A stretch of DNA of 64,000 nucleotides from Azoarcus sp. DN11 (GCF_003628555.1 NZ_CP021731.1:3038001-3102000); one strand, 5' to 3'; numbered from the stretch's first letter, positions 42,911 to 52,179 are shown. Numbers and translations are program-made. The notes: generated from the letters alone by a model not told the origin.

Positions 42911-44700
42911 TGATCGGCTTCTTCTGTCGTGAAGTGGTGCGCCAAGGCGGCGGCGAGTTCGCTCTTCAGGCGGTTCTCGGTTTCTTCGATCTGGCCAAGC
43001 AGGGCCTTGTATTTGTCCAGCAGTACGTCCGGGTCGTGGCTTTCTTCTTCCGGCGCGTTGGGGTTTTTCAGGTCCAGGTTGTAGATGGGCCAGTAGAGGC
43101 GATCGCCGGCGGCTTGGGCGTCGCGGGCTTGCAGGCGCAGCCCCTCGGCCTGGGTGCGCAGGGTGTCGATCTCCTCTTCCACCGGCCGGCGCTGCTTGGC
43201 AGCGCTCACGCCCTTGATGGAGTCGCGCAGGTCGCGCACGCGGTTTTCCAGCGCGCTGGCTTCGTTGCTCAGCTGCTCGGCGCGATCCCAATGCGGCTGC
43301 GCGGCGGCTTCGGCCTGCTCACGCTTGGTCTTGAAGTCCACCTTCCAGGCGAACTCGCTCTCCACGCGGTCGGCAAAGTCGTTGGCTTCAATGCCCCACC
43401 AATCCTGCTCCGGCTTGAACTCCTCGAAACGGATGGGCTTGGTCTTGCTGTAGCTCTTGTAGCCCGGCGGATAGGGGTGCTCGTAATACCAGATGGTGTC
43501 GGTGTGGAAGTGTTCGCTGCCATCGTCCACCGTGGCGCCCTTGGTGAAGAAGAGCAGGTTGGTCTTGATGGTGGTGTAGGGCGCGAACACGCCCTTGGGC
43601 AGGCGCACGATGGTGTGGAGCTTGCAGTCGCGCAGCAGCAGTTTCTTCAGCGTCGCCTTGATGCCGTCACCAAACAGAAAACCGTCCGGCAGCACCACGG
43701 CGGCGCGGCCGTTTTCCTTCAGGAGCTTCTTGACGATGAGGGCCATGAACATGTCGGCCGTCTCGCGCGTGCGCAGGTCAGCCGGGTAGTCACTGCCGAC
43801 GCCATCATCCTCGTAGCCGCCGAAGGGGGGGTTGGTGATGACGCAGTCCACCTTGCCGTGGGCGCTCCATTCGTTCCAGCCGATGCCCAGGGTATTCTTG
43901 TGCTCGATCTGGCTGGGCACATCGATGCCGTGCAGCAGCATGTTGGTGGTGCACAAGAGGTGCGGCAGCTGCTTTTTCTCGATACCGCGGATCAGCGTTT
44001 CGATGGCGGCCTTGTCTGCGGCACTGGACTTGGTGGAGAGCTGGTTGCGGAAGTGGTCGATCACGGCGGTCAGGAAGCCGCCGGTGCCGCAGGCCGGATC
44101 CATTATCGTTTCGCGTTGGGCCAAGCTGGGGCTTACGCGGTCGGCCATGAACTGGGTGATGGCCCGTGGGGTGTAGAACTCGCCCGCATTGCCGGCGCCG
44201 CGCAGGTCGTTGAGCAATTGCTCGTACACGTCGCCCAGGTTGGCGCGGGTCTTGAAATCGTGGAAGTTGATCGCTTCTTCGAGCTTCTCGATCACGGCCA
44301 GCAGCTGGGTGCCGGACTTCATGTAGTTGTTGGCGTCTTCAAAAACGCTGCGGATGACCTTGTGCTGCGGGCTGGCGTTGGCGTCCAGTTCCTTGAGCTT
44401 GGGGAACAGTTCGTTGTTGACGAACGGGATCAGCTCACTCCCAGCCTTCTGAGATTTGGTTTTTCCGTCCTGACCAGCCAGGTAGGCTGCCCAATTTCGC
44501 CAGCGAAACTCTTCAGGCAAGGGCGACTTGTACTTTTTGCCCTTCTCTTTGGCGTCGTCCTCCCACTCCTGTTCGCGCTGGTCGAAGACCTTGAGAAAGA
44601 GCATCCAGGTGAGCTGGCCCAGGCGCTGAGCGTCACCGTCGACGCCGTCGTCCTTGCGCATGATGTCCTGGATGGATTTGATGGTGCTGCTGAGGTTCAT
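42907..44700 (-). CDS. hsdM: Type I restriction-modification methyltransferase subunit HsdM
   Basis: 597 residues. Adenine-N6 methyltransferase: motif I DPACGTGGFLTAVIDHF (about residue 200) and motif IV NPPFGG (about 288). The N-terminal HsdM helical domain begins LSSTIKSIQDIMRKDDGVDG and a coiled coil lies near 470-520. It methylates host sites with HsdS and forms the core of the restriction complex. It starts 35 bases after hsdR. Confidence 0.93.
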   Translation of the reverse strand: MNLSSTIKSIQDIMRKDDGVDGDAQRLGQLTWMLFLKVFDQREQEWEDDAKEKGKKYKSPLPEEFRWRNWAAYLAGQDGKTKSQKAGSELIPFVNNELFPKLKELDANASPQHKVIRSVFEDANNYMKSGTQLLAVIEKLEEAINFHDFKTRANLGDVYEQLLNDLRGAGNAGEFYTPRAITQFMADRVSPSLAQRETIMDPACGTGGFLTAVIDHFRNQLSTKSSAADKAAIETLIRGIEKKQLPHLLCTTNMLLHGIDVPSQIEHKNTLGIGWNEWSAHGKVDCVITNPPFGGYEDDGVGSDYPADLRTRETADMFMALIVKKLLKENGRAAVVLPDGFLFGDGIKATLKKLLLRDCKLHTIVRLPKGVFAPYTTIKTNLLFFTKGATVDDGSEHFHTDTIWYYEHPYPPGYKSYSKTKPIRFEEFKPEQDWWGIEANDFADRVESEFAWKVDFKTKREQAEAAAQPHWDRAEQLSNEASALENRVRDLRDSIKGVSAAKQRRPVEEEIDTLRTQAEGLRLQARDAQAAGDRLYWPIYNLDLKNPNAPEEESHDPDVLLDKYKALLGQIEETENRLKSELAAALAHHFTTEEADQ

Positions 44701-44735
44701 TGCGATGTTCTCGTTTCATGCAGCCTGACGCTGGG

Positions 44736-47168
44736 TCAGGCCTGCTTCTGTTCTGGCAGTTCGTAGAGCGCCTGTTCGAGTGCCTGCACGGCCTGGGTGT
44801 ATTGCTCGACGCTGCCGAAGATGCCGCGCCGGATCTGGGTTTTGCTGCCGAACTGGTCGAAGGGCGGCAGCTCCAGCACTTTGGCGTCTTCAATGTCCTG
44901 CACGCCGTGGTCCGCGAACTTGTCGAGCAGGGCTTCGAGCACGGCGCGGGCCTGGTCGCCGTACTGGCCGAACGCATCGCGCTTCTTGACGTTGTTGGCT
45001 CGCTCACGGCGGGTGAGCGGCTTCTGGTCGAAGGCGACGTGGGCAACCAGATCGAACGCATCGAGCTCGTCGCCGCCCGGCACGGCCTGTTGCAGTATGT
45101 CCAGAGGCACGCCGTGGTCGGCCAGCTCCCCCAGCACCGCTTGCTTGCGCTCCGCGCTGCTCCAGCGGCGCAGGAATTCGGTGAGGCTGCCGAACTCGGC
45201 TTGCAGGGCGCGTCGGATGTCGTCCTTGAGCAGGACGCGGTAATCCTCGGTGATGAGCTTGCCATCGGCGTCGAGGTACTGCGAACGCTCGACGGCGACG
45301 CGCACGTTCACGTCATCGATCACGTATTTGGTGCGGCCTTCGCCACCGCCACCGGTACTGCCGCCGGGCGGCTTGTCGTCACCGCCTGCGCTGCCCGGGA
45401 CATAGGGCGGCTGCTCGGGCTCGCCAAACCCAAGCGGATTGATGGTCTCGGGCGGCACCACGGGTTCGTCGGGCGTGGGTTCGTAGATCACCACGGGCTC
45501 GCCGTCAAAATCCGGGTCGGCGAACAGGCGCGTGGCGCCCTTGAAGTCCATGATGGTGAAGTAGAGCTTCTGGTAATCCTCGCGTAGCCGCGTGCCGCGA
45601 CCGATGATCTGCTTGAACTCGGTCATCGAGTTGATGTTCTGATCCAGCACGATGAGCTTGCAGGTCTTGGCATCGACGCCGGTGGTCAGCAGCTTGGAGG
45701 TGGTGGCGATGACGGGATACGGCTCGTCGTTGTCGATGAAGTAGGAGAGGTGTGCCTTGCCCTCATTGTCGTCGCCGGTGATGCGCATCACGTAGCGGCG
45801 GTTGCCGGCGGCGGCCGGGATGATCTTGACCAGCTCCTGCCGCATGCGTTCGGCGTGGTCCTGGTCGTCGCAGAAGACGATGGTCTTGGCCATGGGGTCG
45901 GTGGCCTTGAGGTATTCCCACACCTTGCTGGCCACCAGCCGGGTCCGCTTTTCCAGCACCAGGTTGCGGTCGAAATCCTTGGTGTTGTATTGCCGCTGCT
46001 CCACGGCCTGGCCCAGCTTGTCGATCTTGCCCTTCTCGGGGGTGTAGCCCACTGCGTCGACATCGGTGGCGATGCGGATGACCTTGTAGGGGGCGAGAAA
46101 GCCGTCCTCGATTCCTTGCTTGAGTGAATAGGTGTAGACCGGGTCGCCGAAGTAGGTGATGTTGCTCACCTCCTTGGTTTCCTTCGGCGTGGCGGTCAGG
46201 CCCAGGTGCGTGGCGCTGCTGAAGTAGTCGAGCACCTCGCGCCAGGCGGAATCATCGGCGGCGCTGCCGCGGTGGCATTCGTCGATCACCACCAGATCGA
46301 AGAAATCCTCCGGGAACTGGCGGTAGATCTGCTTCCATTCCTCCCTGCCCGTCACCGCCTGATAGAGTGCCAGATAGATTTCGTAGTTCTTCTTAACCTC
46401 GCGGTTGGTAACCTTGTGCATCACTTCACCGAAGGGGGCGAAGTCCTGCTGCATGGTCTGGTCAACCAGGATGTTGCGGTCGGCCAGGAACAGGATGCGT
46501 TTCTTGGCCTTGGCTTTCCACAGCCGCCAGATGATCTGGAACGCGGTGTAGGTTTTGCCGGTGCCGGTAGCCATGACCAGGAGCACTCGCTGCTGGCCCT
46601 TGGCGACGGCTTCGATGGCGCGGTTGATGGCCACGCGCTGGTAGTAGCGCGGCTCCTTGCCGCTGCCGTCGGTATGGAACGGTTGCTCGACGAGTTTGAC
46701 GGCGGCGGGCTCGGCGAGGCCCTTCCACTGCTGGTAAAGGGGCCACAGATCGTCCAGTGACGGGAACTCGGTGAGCGGGAGTTCGCGCTCGATGGGCTGC
46801 GTCAGGGCCGTGCGGTCGTGCAGCAGGAATCCATCGCCGTTGCTGCTGATGGCAAACGGGGCGTCCAGCATCTCGGCATAGGCCAGGGCCTGCTGCATGC
46901 CGTGGCCGACAGAAAACCTCGCCTGTTTGGCTTCGACCACCGCGATCGGGACATTGGGGCGAGCGTAGAGCACGAAGTCAGCGCGCTTGGGGCCACCTTT
47001 GGCTTCGGGGTTCTTGATGCGGGCAGCGAGCTTGCCGCGCACCATCACGCGGCCATCGGTGAGGTTCACTTCTTCGCGGAACTGGTGCTGTTGCCAGCCG
47101 GCTTGCTGGATGGCTGGAGTAATGAACTTGGTGCAGATGTCGCGCTCACTCAGCTGGCATTTGTCCAT
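44736..47168 (-). CDS. hsdR: Type I restriction endonuclease subunit HsdR
   Basis: 810 residues. N-terminal PD-(D/E)XK nuclease with the VVEAKQARFSVGHGMQQ segment, then the SF2 translocase: VMATGTGKTYTAFQII (Walker A, about 205), VIDECHRGSAADD (DEAH-like, about 297), LGLTATPKE (motif III) and GRGTRL (motif VI). A glycine/proline linker (about 590-625) precedes the C-terminal HsdM-contact part. It moves DNA and cuts at unmodified sites. Confidence 0.93.
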   Translation of the reverse strand: MDKCQLSERDICTKFITPAIQQAGWQQHQFREEVNLTDGRVMVRGKLAARIKNPEAKGGPKRADFVLYARPNVPIAVVEAKQARFSVGHGMQQALAYAEMLDAPFAISSNGDGFLLHDRTALTQPIERELPLTEFPSLDDLWPLYQQWKGLAEPAAVKLVEQPFHTDGSGKEPRYYQRVAINRAIEAVAKGQQRVLLVMATGTGKTYTAFQIIWRLWKAKAKKRILFLADRNILVDQTMQQDFAPFGEVMHKVTNREVKKNYEIYLALYQAVTGREEWKQIYRQFPEDFFDLVVIDECHRGSAADDSAWREVLDYFSSATHLGLTATPKETKEVSNITYFGDPVYTYSLKQGIEDGFLAPYKVIRIATDVDAVGYTPEKGKIDKLGQAVEQRQYNTKDFDRNLVLEKRTRLVASKVWEYLKATDPMAKTIVFCDDQDHAERMRQELVKIIPAAAGNRRYVMRITGDDNEGKAHLSYFIDNDEPYPVIATTSKLLTTGVDAKTCKLIVLDQNINSMTEFKQIIGRGTRLREDYQKLYFTIMDFKGATRLFADPDFDGEPVVIYEPTPDEPVVPPETINPLGFGEPEQPPYVPGSAGGDDKPPGGSTGGGGEGRTKYVIDDVNVRVAVERSQYLDADGKLITEDYRVLLKDDIRRALQAEFGSLTEFLRRWSSAERKQAVLGELADHGVPLDILQQAVPGGDELDAFDLVAHVAFDQKPLTRRERANNVKKRDAFGQYGDQARAVLEALLDKFADHGVQDIEDAKVLELPPFDQFGSKTQIRRGIFGSVEQYTQAVQALEQALYELPEQKQA

Positions 47169-47201
47169 TCACCCTCCGGAAAAACGATGCAAACCACCTG
47201 A

Positions 47202-47411
47202 TTACGCATGGGAACCCATGCGGCTTTCCTTCTCTTCGTCGGCGCCGCCCGCGCGCACCCATTCATCGACTTCGGAGAGCTGGAACTTCCACAGTCTGCC
47301 GATCTTGTGCGCGGGCAGGCCCTTGCGTTCCCGCCAGCGGTAGACGGTGTCCTTCACGACACCCAGATGCTGGGCGACTTGCTCGGCGGTAACCCACGGT
47401 TCAGCGTTCAT
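47202..47411 (-). CDS. Excisionase/MerR-type helix-turn-helix regulator
   Basis: 69 residues of the HTH_17 type: WVTAEQVAQHLGVVKDTVYRW, then KGLPAHKIGRLWKFQLSEVD. It heads the defence operon 33 bases before hsdR, so it may control the system, for example delaying HsdR after transfer into a new host. The A/T-rich repeats at 47434-47454 upstream may be its binding site (inference). Confidence 0.75.
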   Translation of the reverse strand: MNAEPWVTAEQVAQHLGVVKDTVYRWRERKGLPAHKIGRLWKFQLSEVDEWVRAGGADEEKESRMGSHA

Positions 47412-48167
47412 GGCTTCGGTGCGCGGCTCGTTGCTTAAAGTCGTCTTAAATCGTCATCAGTCTAACAGGATGGCATTTCACCGACCAGTCGCCTTCCCTG
47501 CTCCAGCCGCTGAGGCTTGGCGGCAACTGCAATTTGTAACCTGCTCGTCAATGTGATCCTGGGCGAGTGGCAACAACGGGTCCATACCACCAGTCCGATG
47601 AACCGGAGACCTTCCCTTCGACGACGCTGAGCGCCGTGCGGCAGCTGTCGGCCCGGGGCCTCACTCCCGCCACTCAGTTTGCGTAGACCGGACGACCGTT
47701 CAGGCCGACGTCCCGGGATGGGAACGACGCACCGGGTGGCTAGTGGCTCCGATACTTGCCGTTCAAGTCCTGCGGACCTGAGAGACTGGAGTGGGCCGGG
47801 TCCGGCTGTAGCCTGAAGTGACAAACGGTCGTTGACCGAAGCAAGCAACTGAGCGGCAGGTGACCAACGCATTGCCGCCCGACACCGATCCAAAGGCCAA
47901 TGACCGGTGTGGCCGAGTTGCACGCGTCGGCTGTCCGGCAGGTTTCCGAGCGAAGCAACCTCTCCAACGGCGGCGCAACCGAAACATCCGCAGCAGCAGT
48001 TGATCCGCGGCGGTCTCTGCACAGCCGTCCACTGACGTCCGCGGCAGTTCCGGGTCAGCGCCCCACGGTAAAGCTAGAGAAGCCGTCCCGGCGAGAGTGC
48101 CAACGGTTGCTGGATGCGGGAGCGAGGTGAAACCAGGACGAGGGCTGCCGCCCCCGCCCTGGCTTCG
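47412..48167. other. 756-base spacer at the right edge of the defence module
   Basis: No gene is visible on either strand. The left 60 bases probably hold the defence-operon promoter. Near 48132-48161 a dyad (CCAGG...CCTGG with inner GGGC/GCCC) followed by TTT on the minus strand could terminate the helicase gene. The rest has no codon pattern and may be decayed sequence. Confidence 0.4.
47434..47454. repeat. Tandem CTTAAA(G)TCGT repeat
   Basis: CTTAAAGTCGT (47434-47444) is followed at once by CTTAAATCGT (47445-47454). It is an A/T-rich island 23 bases before the regulator start and a plausible operator. Confidence 0.45.
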
Positions 48168-50453
48168 TCAGGCCGCCAACTTCTTGGCCAGCGCCACCTC
48201 GATGCTGTCACCGGTCTGATTGAGGACGTCGAGGCCCGTCTCCGGCATGTCGCCCGACGTCGATTGCGCCACCGCGATCTTCTGCGCCATCAATGTGAGG
48301 CAGTCCATTTGCGCCGATTCCGCGTATCCGAAGAAGTGCACGGCCACGTCGTTCCGCTGCCCGATGCGCCATGAACGGCGCGAGGCCTGCTGCAGGGTGT
48401 AGCAGTTGTAGCCCGACTGCATGTAGGCGATGGTCGGAAAGTCGAGCAAGTCGAGCCCGGTTTTCACGAGTTCCGGATTTGTGACGAGTACGTCGATGCC
48501 GCGTTCGACCTGGTCGGCCACCCAGTCCTCGCGCCGGGCTGCTTCGACGCTCGCGCGCAGCACGGCCACCTTGAAGCCGGCGCGTTCCAGCTGGACCCGA
48601 AGGCGACTCGTGGTGTCTCGGGTCCCGGTGTAGATGGAGTACGCGAGCACCTTGCGGCCCCTGCCCTTCTCATGACGGCAAAGCTCGATCAGCGCCGCTT
48701 CCTTCGGGCTCACGTCCCTGTCGCCGAAGACTGCCGTCTGATACGCAAGCTGGGCGCCGGTTCGAGGATGCCTGACGAGTTCGTCACGGAAGCAGCAGTC
48801 GGGCCACGCCAGCAGCACCTGGAGCACCACACCGAGCAGCGTCGCGTCACCGCAGCGCAGCGCTTGGCGCAACTCGGCCGTGAGGACCCTCGCGAGCTTC
48901 GTGTAGCCCTCGCGCTGGGCCTCTGTCATCACCACCGATTCGAACACCTCGCGGTAGGGCGGCAGAACGTCCCCGCCGATGTCCTTGAGCTTCAGGAAGA
49001 CCGTGCAGGGCAGCACGTACCGCATGATGCCCTTCGGGCCGAAACCGGGGGCTTTGGCCGTTCGATGGCTGATCGTCTTGCCCTTCGCCGTCCGATGGGA
49101 GCGGCTTTCCGCCTCCCGGTAGATATCCTTCACGACACCGTGGTCGCGCATGAAGACCATTGCTGCCGGGCCCAGGCTGCGACGCACGTTCGGGCGATAA
49201 CCATCGTCAATCATCGCCCTCGGATTGAGACGCCAGAGGAGATAGAACAGGTCATCGGCGTAGCCGCCCATCAGCGTGCCGGTGAGCAGTAGCGTCTTGC
49301 TGCACTTGGCGGCCAGGACGCCCATAGCTTGTCCCTGTGCGCTTCCAGCGTTCTTGTACTCATGCCCCTCGTCGACCACCAGCAGCCCGAAGTAGCCTTG
49401 GGGCAAGTACCGTTTGACGAATTCCGTCGCCTGGTAGTCACCTTGGCCGAAGCCGATCTCCATGGCGGCCATTGCGCGCTCCATGCGTGCGGCCTGACGG
49501 TCGGAGAAGACGAGTTCCCCCTCCTCGTCCATCAGGTTGATGAACTCGTGCACGTTGTCCGCCAGCATGGCGCCGAGCATCTCCTCGCCAAATCGTCGGA
49601 CCAGGTTGTCAGCGGTCTTCACGCCGATGGTCGGCAACTGCTGCAACGCGTCCATGACGAGCTCGCGGTGCGAGCGCTGCGGCTTGCCCTTGCGGGTCAA
49701 GGTCCACAGGCGCCCGCTGCAATGAGGGCAAGCGCTTCGATTCTCGTCGAGCACGACCTTCGCGCGCGCCGCCGACATTGGCAGCTCGGAGTCGTTGGCC
49801 CTGTCCGTCAGCCATTGCCCGCAGTCCGGACACGCGGCGTAGGCGGCGACGTGGCGCGCGCCGAGCTCGTCCCGATAAGCCGTCCTGCGTACGGTGAACG
49901 CGGGTCGCCAATGAAAACCCATGCGCATCCGCACGCGCCCGAGCACGAAAAACTCCGGCACCGCGGGCACCGTGCACATCGCGCGCAGTGTGAGCAGCTT
50001 CTGCAGCGTGTCCGGCCCGTTGAGTATCCAGACTCGAGCATCCGGCACGGTCAGCATGATTTCCCTGCGCCACTTGTACACCAAGTGAGGCGGAGACAGT
50101 ACAAGGGTGCGGCGGAAGCCCGCCTCGTGCATCACGACGGCCGCGGCGATCGCCATCATGGTCTTGCCAGTTCCCATCTCGGCGTTGAGGATCGCCGCCG
50201 GGTCGCCGGTGTTGAGCAGCAAGCGAGTCAAGGCTTGGACGGCATCGCGCTGCGCCGGAAAGGGCTTCCGGCGCAGCCGATCCATCAACTCATCGCGCCG
50301 CGGATCGGCTGCGCCGTCATAGACGGGAGGATTCTGGCGTCGAACGGCGTCCAGCAGGCTGGCGCCGAAGTCGTCGACGAACTCCGCCAGCGACAGCTGG
50401 GCAGGTCCCGGAAGGACGAGAGCCGATGCGAAGTCGGCATGTGCGAGTTGCAT
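48168..50453 (-). CDS. SNF2-like DEAD/DEAH helicase of the ICE
   Basis: 761 residues. Helicase motifs: I in NAEMGTGKTMMAI (about 91), II in VVDEGHEYKNAG (about 361), III in LLLTGTLMGG, and VI in QQASRRSWRIGQRNDVAV (about 705), the last typical of SNF2 proteins. A zinc-ribbon pair (CPDCGQWL and CPHCSGRLW, about 210-255) is inserted between motifs I and II. Large helicases of this kind recur beside DUF6094 genes in this ICE class; the role may be ICE DNA processing or defence. GGAGACC precedes the ATG. Confidence 0.8.
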   Translation of the reverse strand: MQLAHADFASALVLPGPAQLSLAEFVDDFGASLLDAVRRQNPPVYDGAADPRRDELMDRLRRKPFPAQRDAVQALTRLLLNTGDPAAILNAEMGTGKTMMAIAAAVVMHEAGFRRTLVLSPPHLVYKWRREIMLTVPDARVWILNGPDTLQKLLTLRAMCTVPAVPEFFVLGRVRMRMGFHWRPAFTVRRTAYRDELGARHVAAYAACPDCGQWLTDRANDSELPMSAARAKVVLDENRSACPHCSGRLWTLTRKGKPQRSHRELVMDALQQLPTIGVKTADNLVRRFGEEMLGAMLADNVHEFINLMDEEGELVFSDRQAARMERAMAAMEIGFGQGDYQATEFVKRYLPQGYFGLLVVDEGHEYKNAGSAQGQAMGVLAAKCSKTLLLTGTLMGGYADDLFYLLWRLNPRAMIDDGYRPNVRRSLGPAAMVFMRDHGVVKDIYREAESRSHRTAKGKTISHRTAKAPGFGPKGIMRYVLPCTVFLKLKDIGGDVLPPYREVFESVVMTEAQREGYTKLARVLTAELRQALRCGDATLLGVVLQVLLAWPDCCFRDELVRHPRTGAQLAYQTAVFGDRDVSPKEAALIELCRHEKGRGRKVLAYSIYTGTRDTTSRLRVQLERAGFKVAVLRASVEAARREDWVADQVERGIDVLVTNPELVKTGLDLLDFPTIAYMQSGYNCYTLQQASRRSWRIGQRNDVAVHFFGYAESAQMDCLTLMAQKIAVAQSTSGDMPETGLDVLNQTGDSIEVALAKKLAA

Positions 50454-50481
50454 GGAGGTCTCCTCGAGAAGGCGGAGACCG

Positions 50482-50561
50482 AACCCATGCGGGTACGTGT
50501 CCCCGCATGGGTTTGATGTGGAAGAACGGGGCGATAGCCGAAGGCGGACGTATTCGCCCCG
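50482..50561 (-). promoter_or_regulatory. Two strong hairpins in the helicase leader
   Basis: AACCCATGCGGG/CCCGCATGGGTT (50482-50493 with 50502-50513) and CGGGGCGA/TCGCCCCG (50527-50534 with 50554-50561) fill the gap between the 320-residue gene and the helicase ATG. Without T tracts they look like mRNA leader structure; the family-1 loop is absent. Confidence 0.5.
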
Positions 50562-50573
50562 AACGCTTTTGCC

Positions 50574-51536
50574 TCAGTACTCTTCGGGCAGCAGCAAGGT
50601 CGTGACGCTGCGGTCCGCTTCAGTGATGAGCCACAACGTATTGGTGCCGTAGCCTGCGCTCGGCCGAGCCGGGTCGATCGGATACGCGGCGAGTATGCGG
50701 TCGCCCGACCGCACGGCCTCGTCGTTCTGCTCGGGTTCGGAACTCACCCCCCAATCGCCTCTTACGTAGGCGCCGAGACAGCGGTCGACGAGATCCGGAT
50801 GGCGCTCGAGGAACGGCTCGACCCCTGCTGTCATCACCACGCGACCGAGCTCGAACAAGGGCTTGAACAGGGCCCGCACGGGCGGCAATGCTTCGGCGAT
50901 CGCCTGGATTAGTCCCGCCGCGTCAGCGGACAGGTCGTCCGCCTCGAGCGTCAACACACCCTGCTTGACGGCCATCGAAACGATGTCCTGGAAGCGCTCC
51001 TCCAACGTGACGCGAACGCCGCCGACCTTGCCGAGCGGCGGGAACTTGAAGCGGCTCAGCGGCATGCAGAGCCGATCGCCCAGGCCGTCGAGCAGCGGAT
51101 CGCGCCAGTGATCGAGGAGCGGCAGCGGGCTGAGGTCCCGGATCAGGGCCCACAGTTGGGAGCGCGGCACGTCGCGCTCATCACTCACCAGCCAGGCAGT
51201 TCCCCCCGGCCGGTCGAGCTGCACCAGAACCGGGTCGTAGAGCCACGTGTGGGTCAGGCTTCCAAACAGGTTCCGGTCGGGGAAACGGCCCGTGAATTTC
51301 TGGAGTCGCTCCGGCTCCGGGACGAAGATCGTGTATCGCGCTCCATCATCGGCCAGGGTGAAGGTGGCCTCCCCCGCCTGGAGCAGGCCGCCCTGATCAC
51401 GAGACACGGAGAAGGCGGACATGAACTGCAGCACGGAGGTGTCGCGTCCGTACAAGGACAGCAGCAACAGTTCGCCATTTTCACCGCGGACGCAGGCATC
51501 CGCGTACAGATCGGAGAAACCCTCGATCGACAACAT
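50574..51536 (-). CDS. Uncharacterised protein with an LLPEEY-ended plasmid-type C-terminal domain
   Basis: 320 residues. The last 90 (VVMTAGVEPFLERHPDLVDR, AYVRGDWGVSSEPEQNDEA, TNTLWLITEADRSVTTLLLP) match small stand-alone plasmid/ICE proteins often labelled plasmid-related. The first 220 residues are not recognised. So it is either a fusion or a long member of that family. GGGAGG lies 10 bases before the ATG. It follows a 41-residue frame in an operon with a family-1 leader. Confidence 0.6.
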   Translation of the reverse strand: MLSIEGFSDLYADACVRGENGELLLLSLYGRDTSVLQFMSAFSVSRDQGGLLQAGEATFTLADDGARYTIFVPEPERLQKFTGRFPDRNLFGSLTHTWLYDPVLVQLDRPGGTAWLVSDERDVPRSQLWALIRDLSPLPLLDHWRDPLLDGLGDRLCMPLSRFKFPPLGKVGGVRVTLEERFQDIVSMAVKQGVLTLEADDLSADAAGLIQAIAEALPPVRALFKPLFELGRVVMTAGVEPFLERHPDLVDRCLGAYVRGDWGVSSEPEQNDEAVRSGDRILAAYPIDPARPSAGYGTNTLWLITEADRSVTTLLLPEEY

Positions 51537-51551
51537 GATGAGTGCCTCCCT

Positions 51552-51677
51552 TCATTGGACGCCAATCGCCCATGACGATTGGTTTTCGGGTACGGAGGCG
51601 AACCGGACGCGGGACAAGCGCCTGGCGTCCGCGCCCGAGAGCGTGGCTTCGAGGTCGGTGAAATCGACGTTATTCAT
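51552..51677 (-). CDS. 41-residue small protein at the head of the operon
   Basis: Starts MNNVDFTDLEATLSGADARR and ends SSWAIGVQ. GAGGAGC 7 bases before the ATG at 51677 and its place directly after a family-1 leader support translation. The next gene begins 15 bases after its stop. No similarity recognised; it may be a leader peptide or a true small protein. Confidence 0.5.
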   Translation of the reverse strand: MNNVDFTDLEATLSGADARRLSRVRFASVPENQSSWAIGVQ

Positions 51678-51805
51678 GGCAAAGCTCCTCGTGAAATGGG
51701 GAGATGCCGCGCCCCAGCGGGGAAGCGGATCTTCCCGATGGGGGTGGATGAAGGACGAATGCCCCGGGCCCCGAAGGGCCGTCGCTGTTTCAGGGGCTGA
51801 CAGCG
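51678..51805 (-). promoter_or_regulatory. Leader RNA family 1, copy 3 (before 41-residue and 320-residue genes)
   Basis: On the minus strand: stem CGCTGT/ACAGCG around loop CAGCCCCUGAA, hairpin GGCCC-UUCG-GGGCC, then CGGGGC (51761-51766). A third hairpin GGGAAG/CTTCCC lies at 51720-51736. The changed outer stem still pairs perfectly. Confidence 0.75.
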
Positions 51806-51837
51806 CGCGGCGTCGACGCGATGGCGTCGCCGGAAAA

Positions 51838-52179
51838 CTACGTCTGGGAAACTGGTTGCGGCACTGCCCCGCGAGCGGGTAGCCACACCCGTCCGTTGTA
51901 ACTCACGCAGGCGACCTGCTGGCCGCAACCGTCGAGGACTTGTCCGCCCACCCAATTACCGCCGCCGACTTGGTGCTCGACGATGAAGCGGCGGACAACA
52001 CGGCTCGCGTCTCCAAGGGATGCCACCGGCGTCAGGCGATTCCGGACGCCGAGAAGTGTTTGCGCGGGGTCCTGACCGAGGTCCGGGTTACCCGCCGTCA
52101 TCAAGGCGACGCGAAGTGGCTGACGCTGCGCAAGCTCGTACTCGCCCGCCATACGGTTGAAGTTTCGCGATGTGTGCAT
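51838..52179 (-). CDS. Small uncharacterised ICE protein
   Basis: 113 residues: a basic N-terminal helix (MHTSRNFNRMAGEYELAQRQ) and a C-terminal beta segment (RFIVEHQVGGGNWVGGQVLD, then VACVSYNGRVWL). No family recognised. CAGGAGC precedes the ATG at 52179. It stands alone between copy 3 of the leader and a 207-residue gene. Confidence 0.55.
   Translation of the reverse strand: MHTSRNFNRMAGEYELAQRQPLRVALMTAGNPDLGQDPAQTLLGVRNRLTPVASLGDASRVVRRFIVEHQVGGGNWVGGQVLDGCGQQVACVSYNGRVWLPARGAVPQPVSQT

Noticed and set aside
42910..44766. A 618-codon open frame on the plus strand opposite hsdM
   Set aside because: It is the antisense of a well-supported methyltransferase gene; its sequence is a mirror of the high-GC codon pattern with no motif and no ribosome site. 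The same applies to other long antisense frames, for example 2463-3824, 6191-8116 and 38647-40014.
51552..51677. 41-, 39- and 49-residue frames as toxin-antitoxin components
   Set aside because: None has a toxin- or antitoxin-like pattern or a paired gene; position after leaders explains them better as leader peptides or small proteins.
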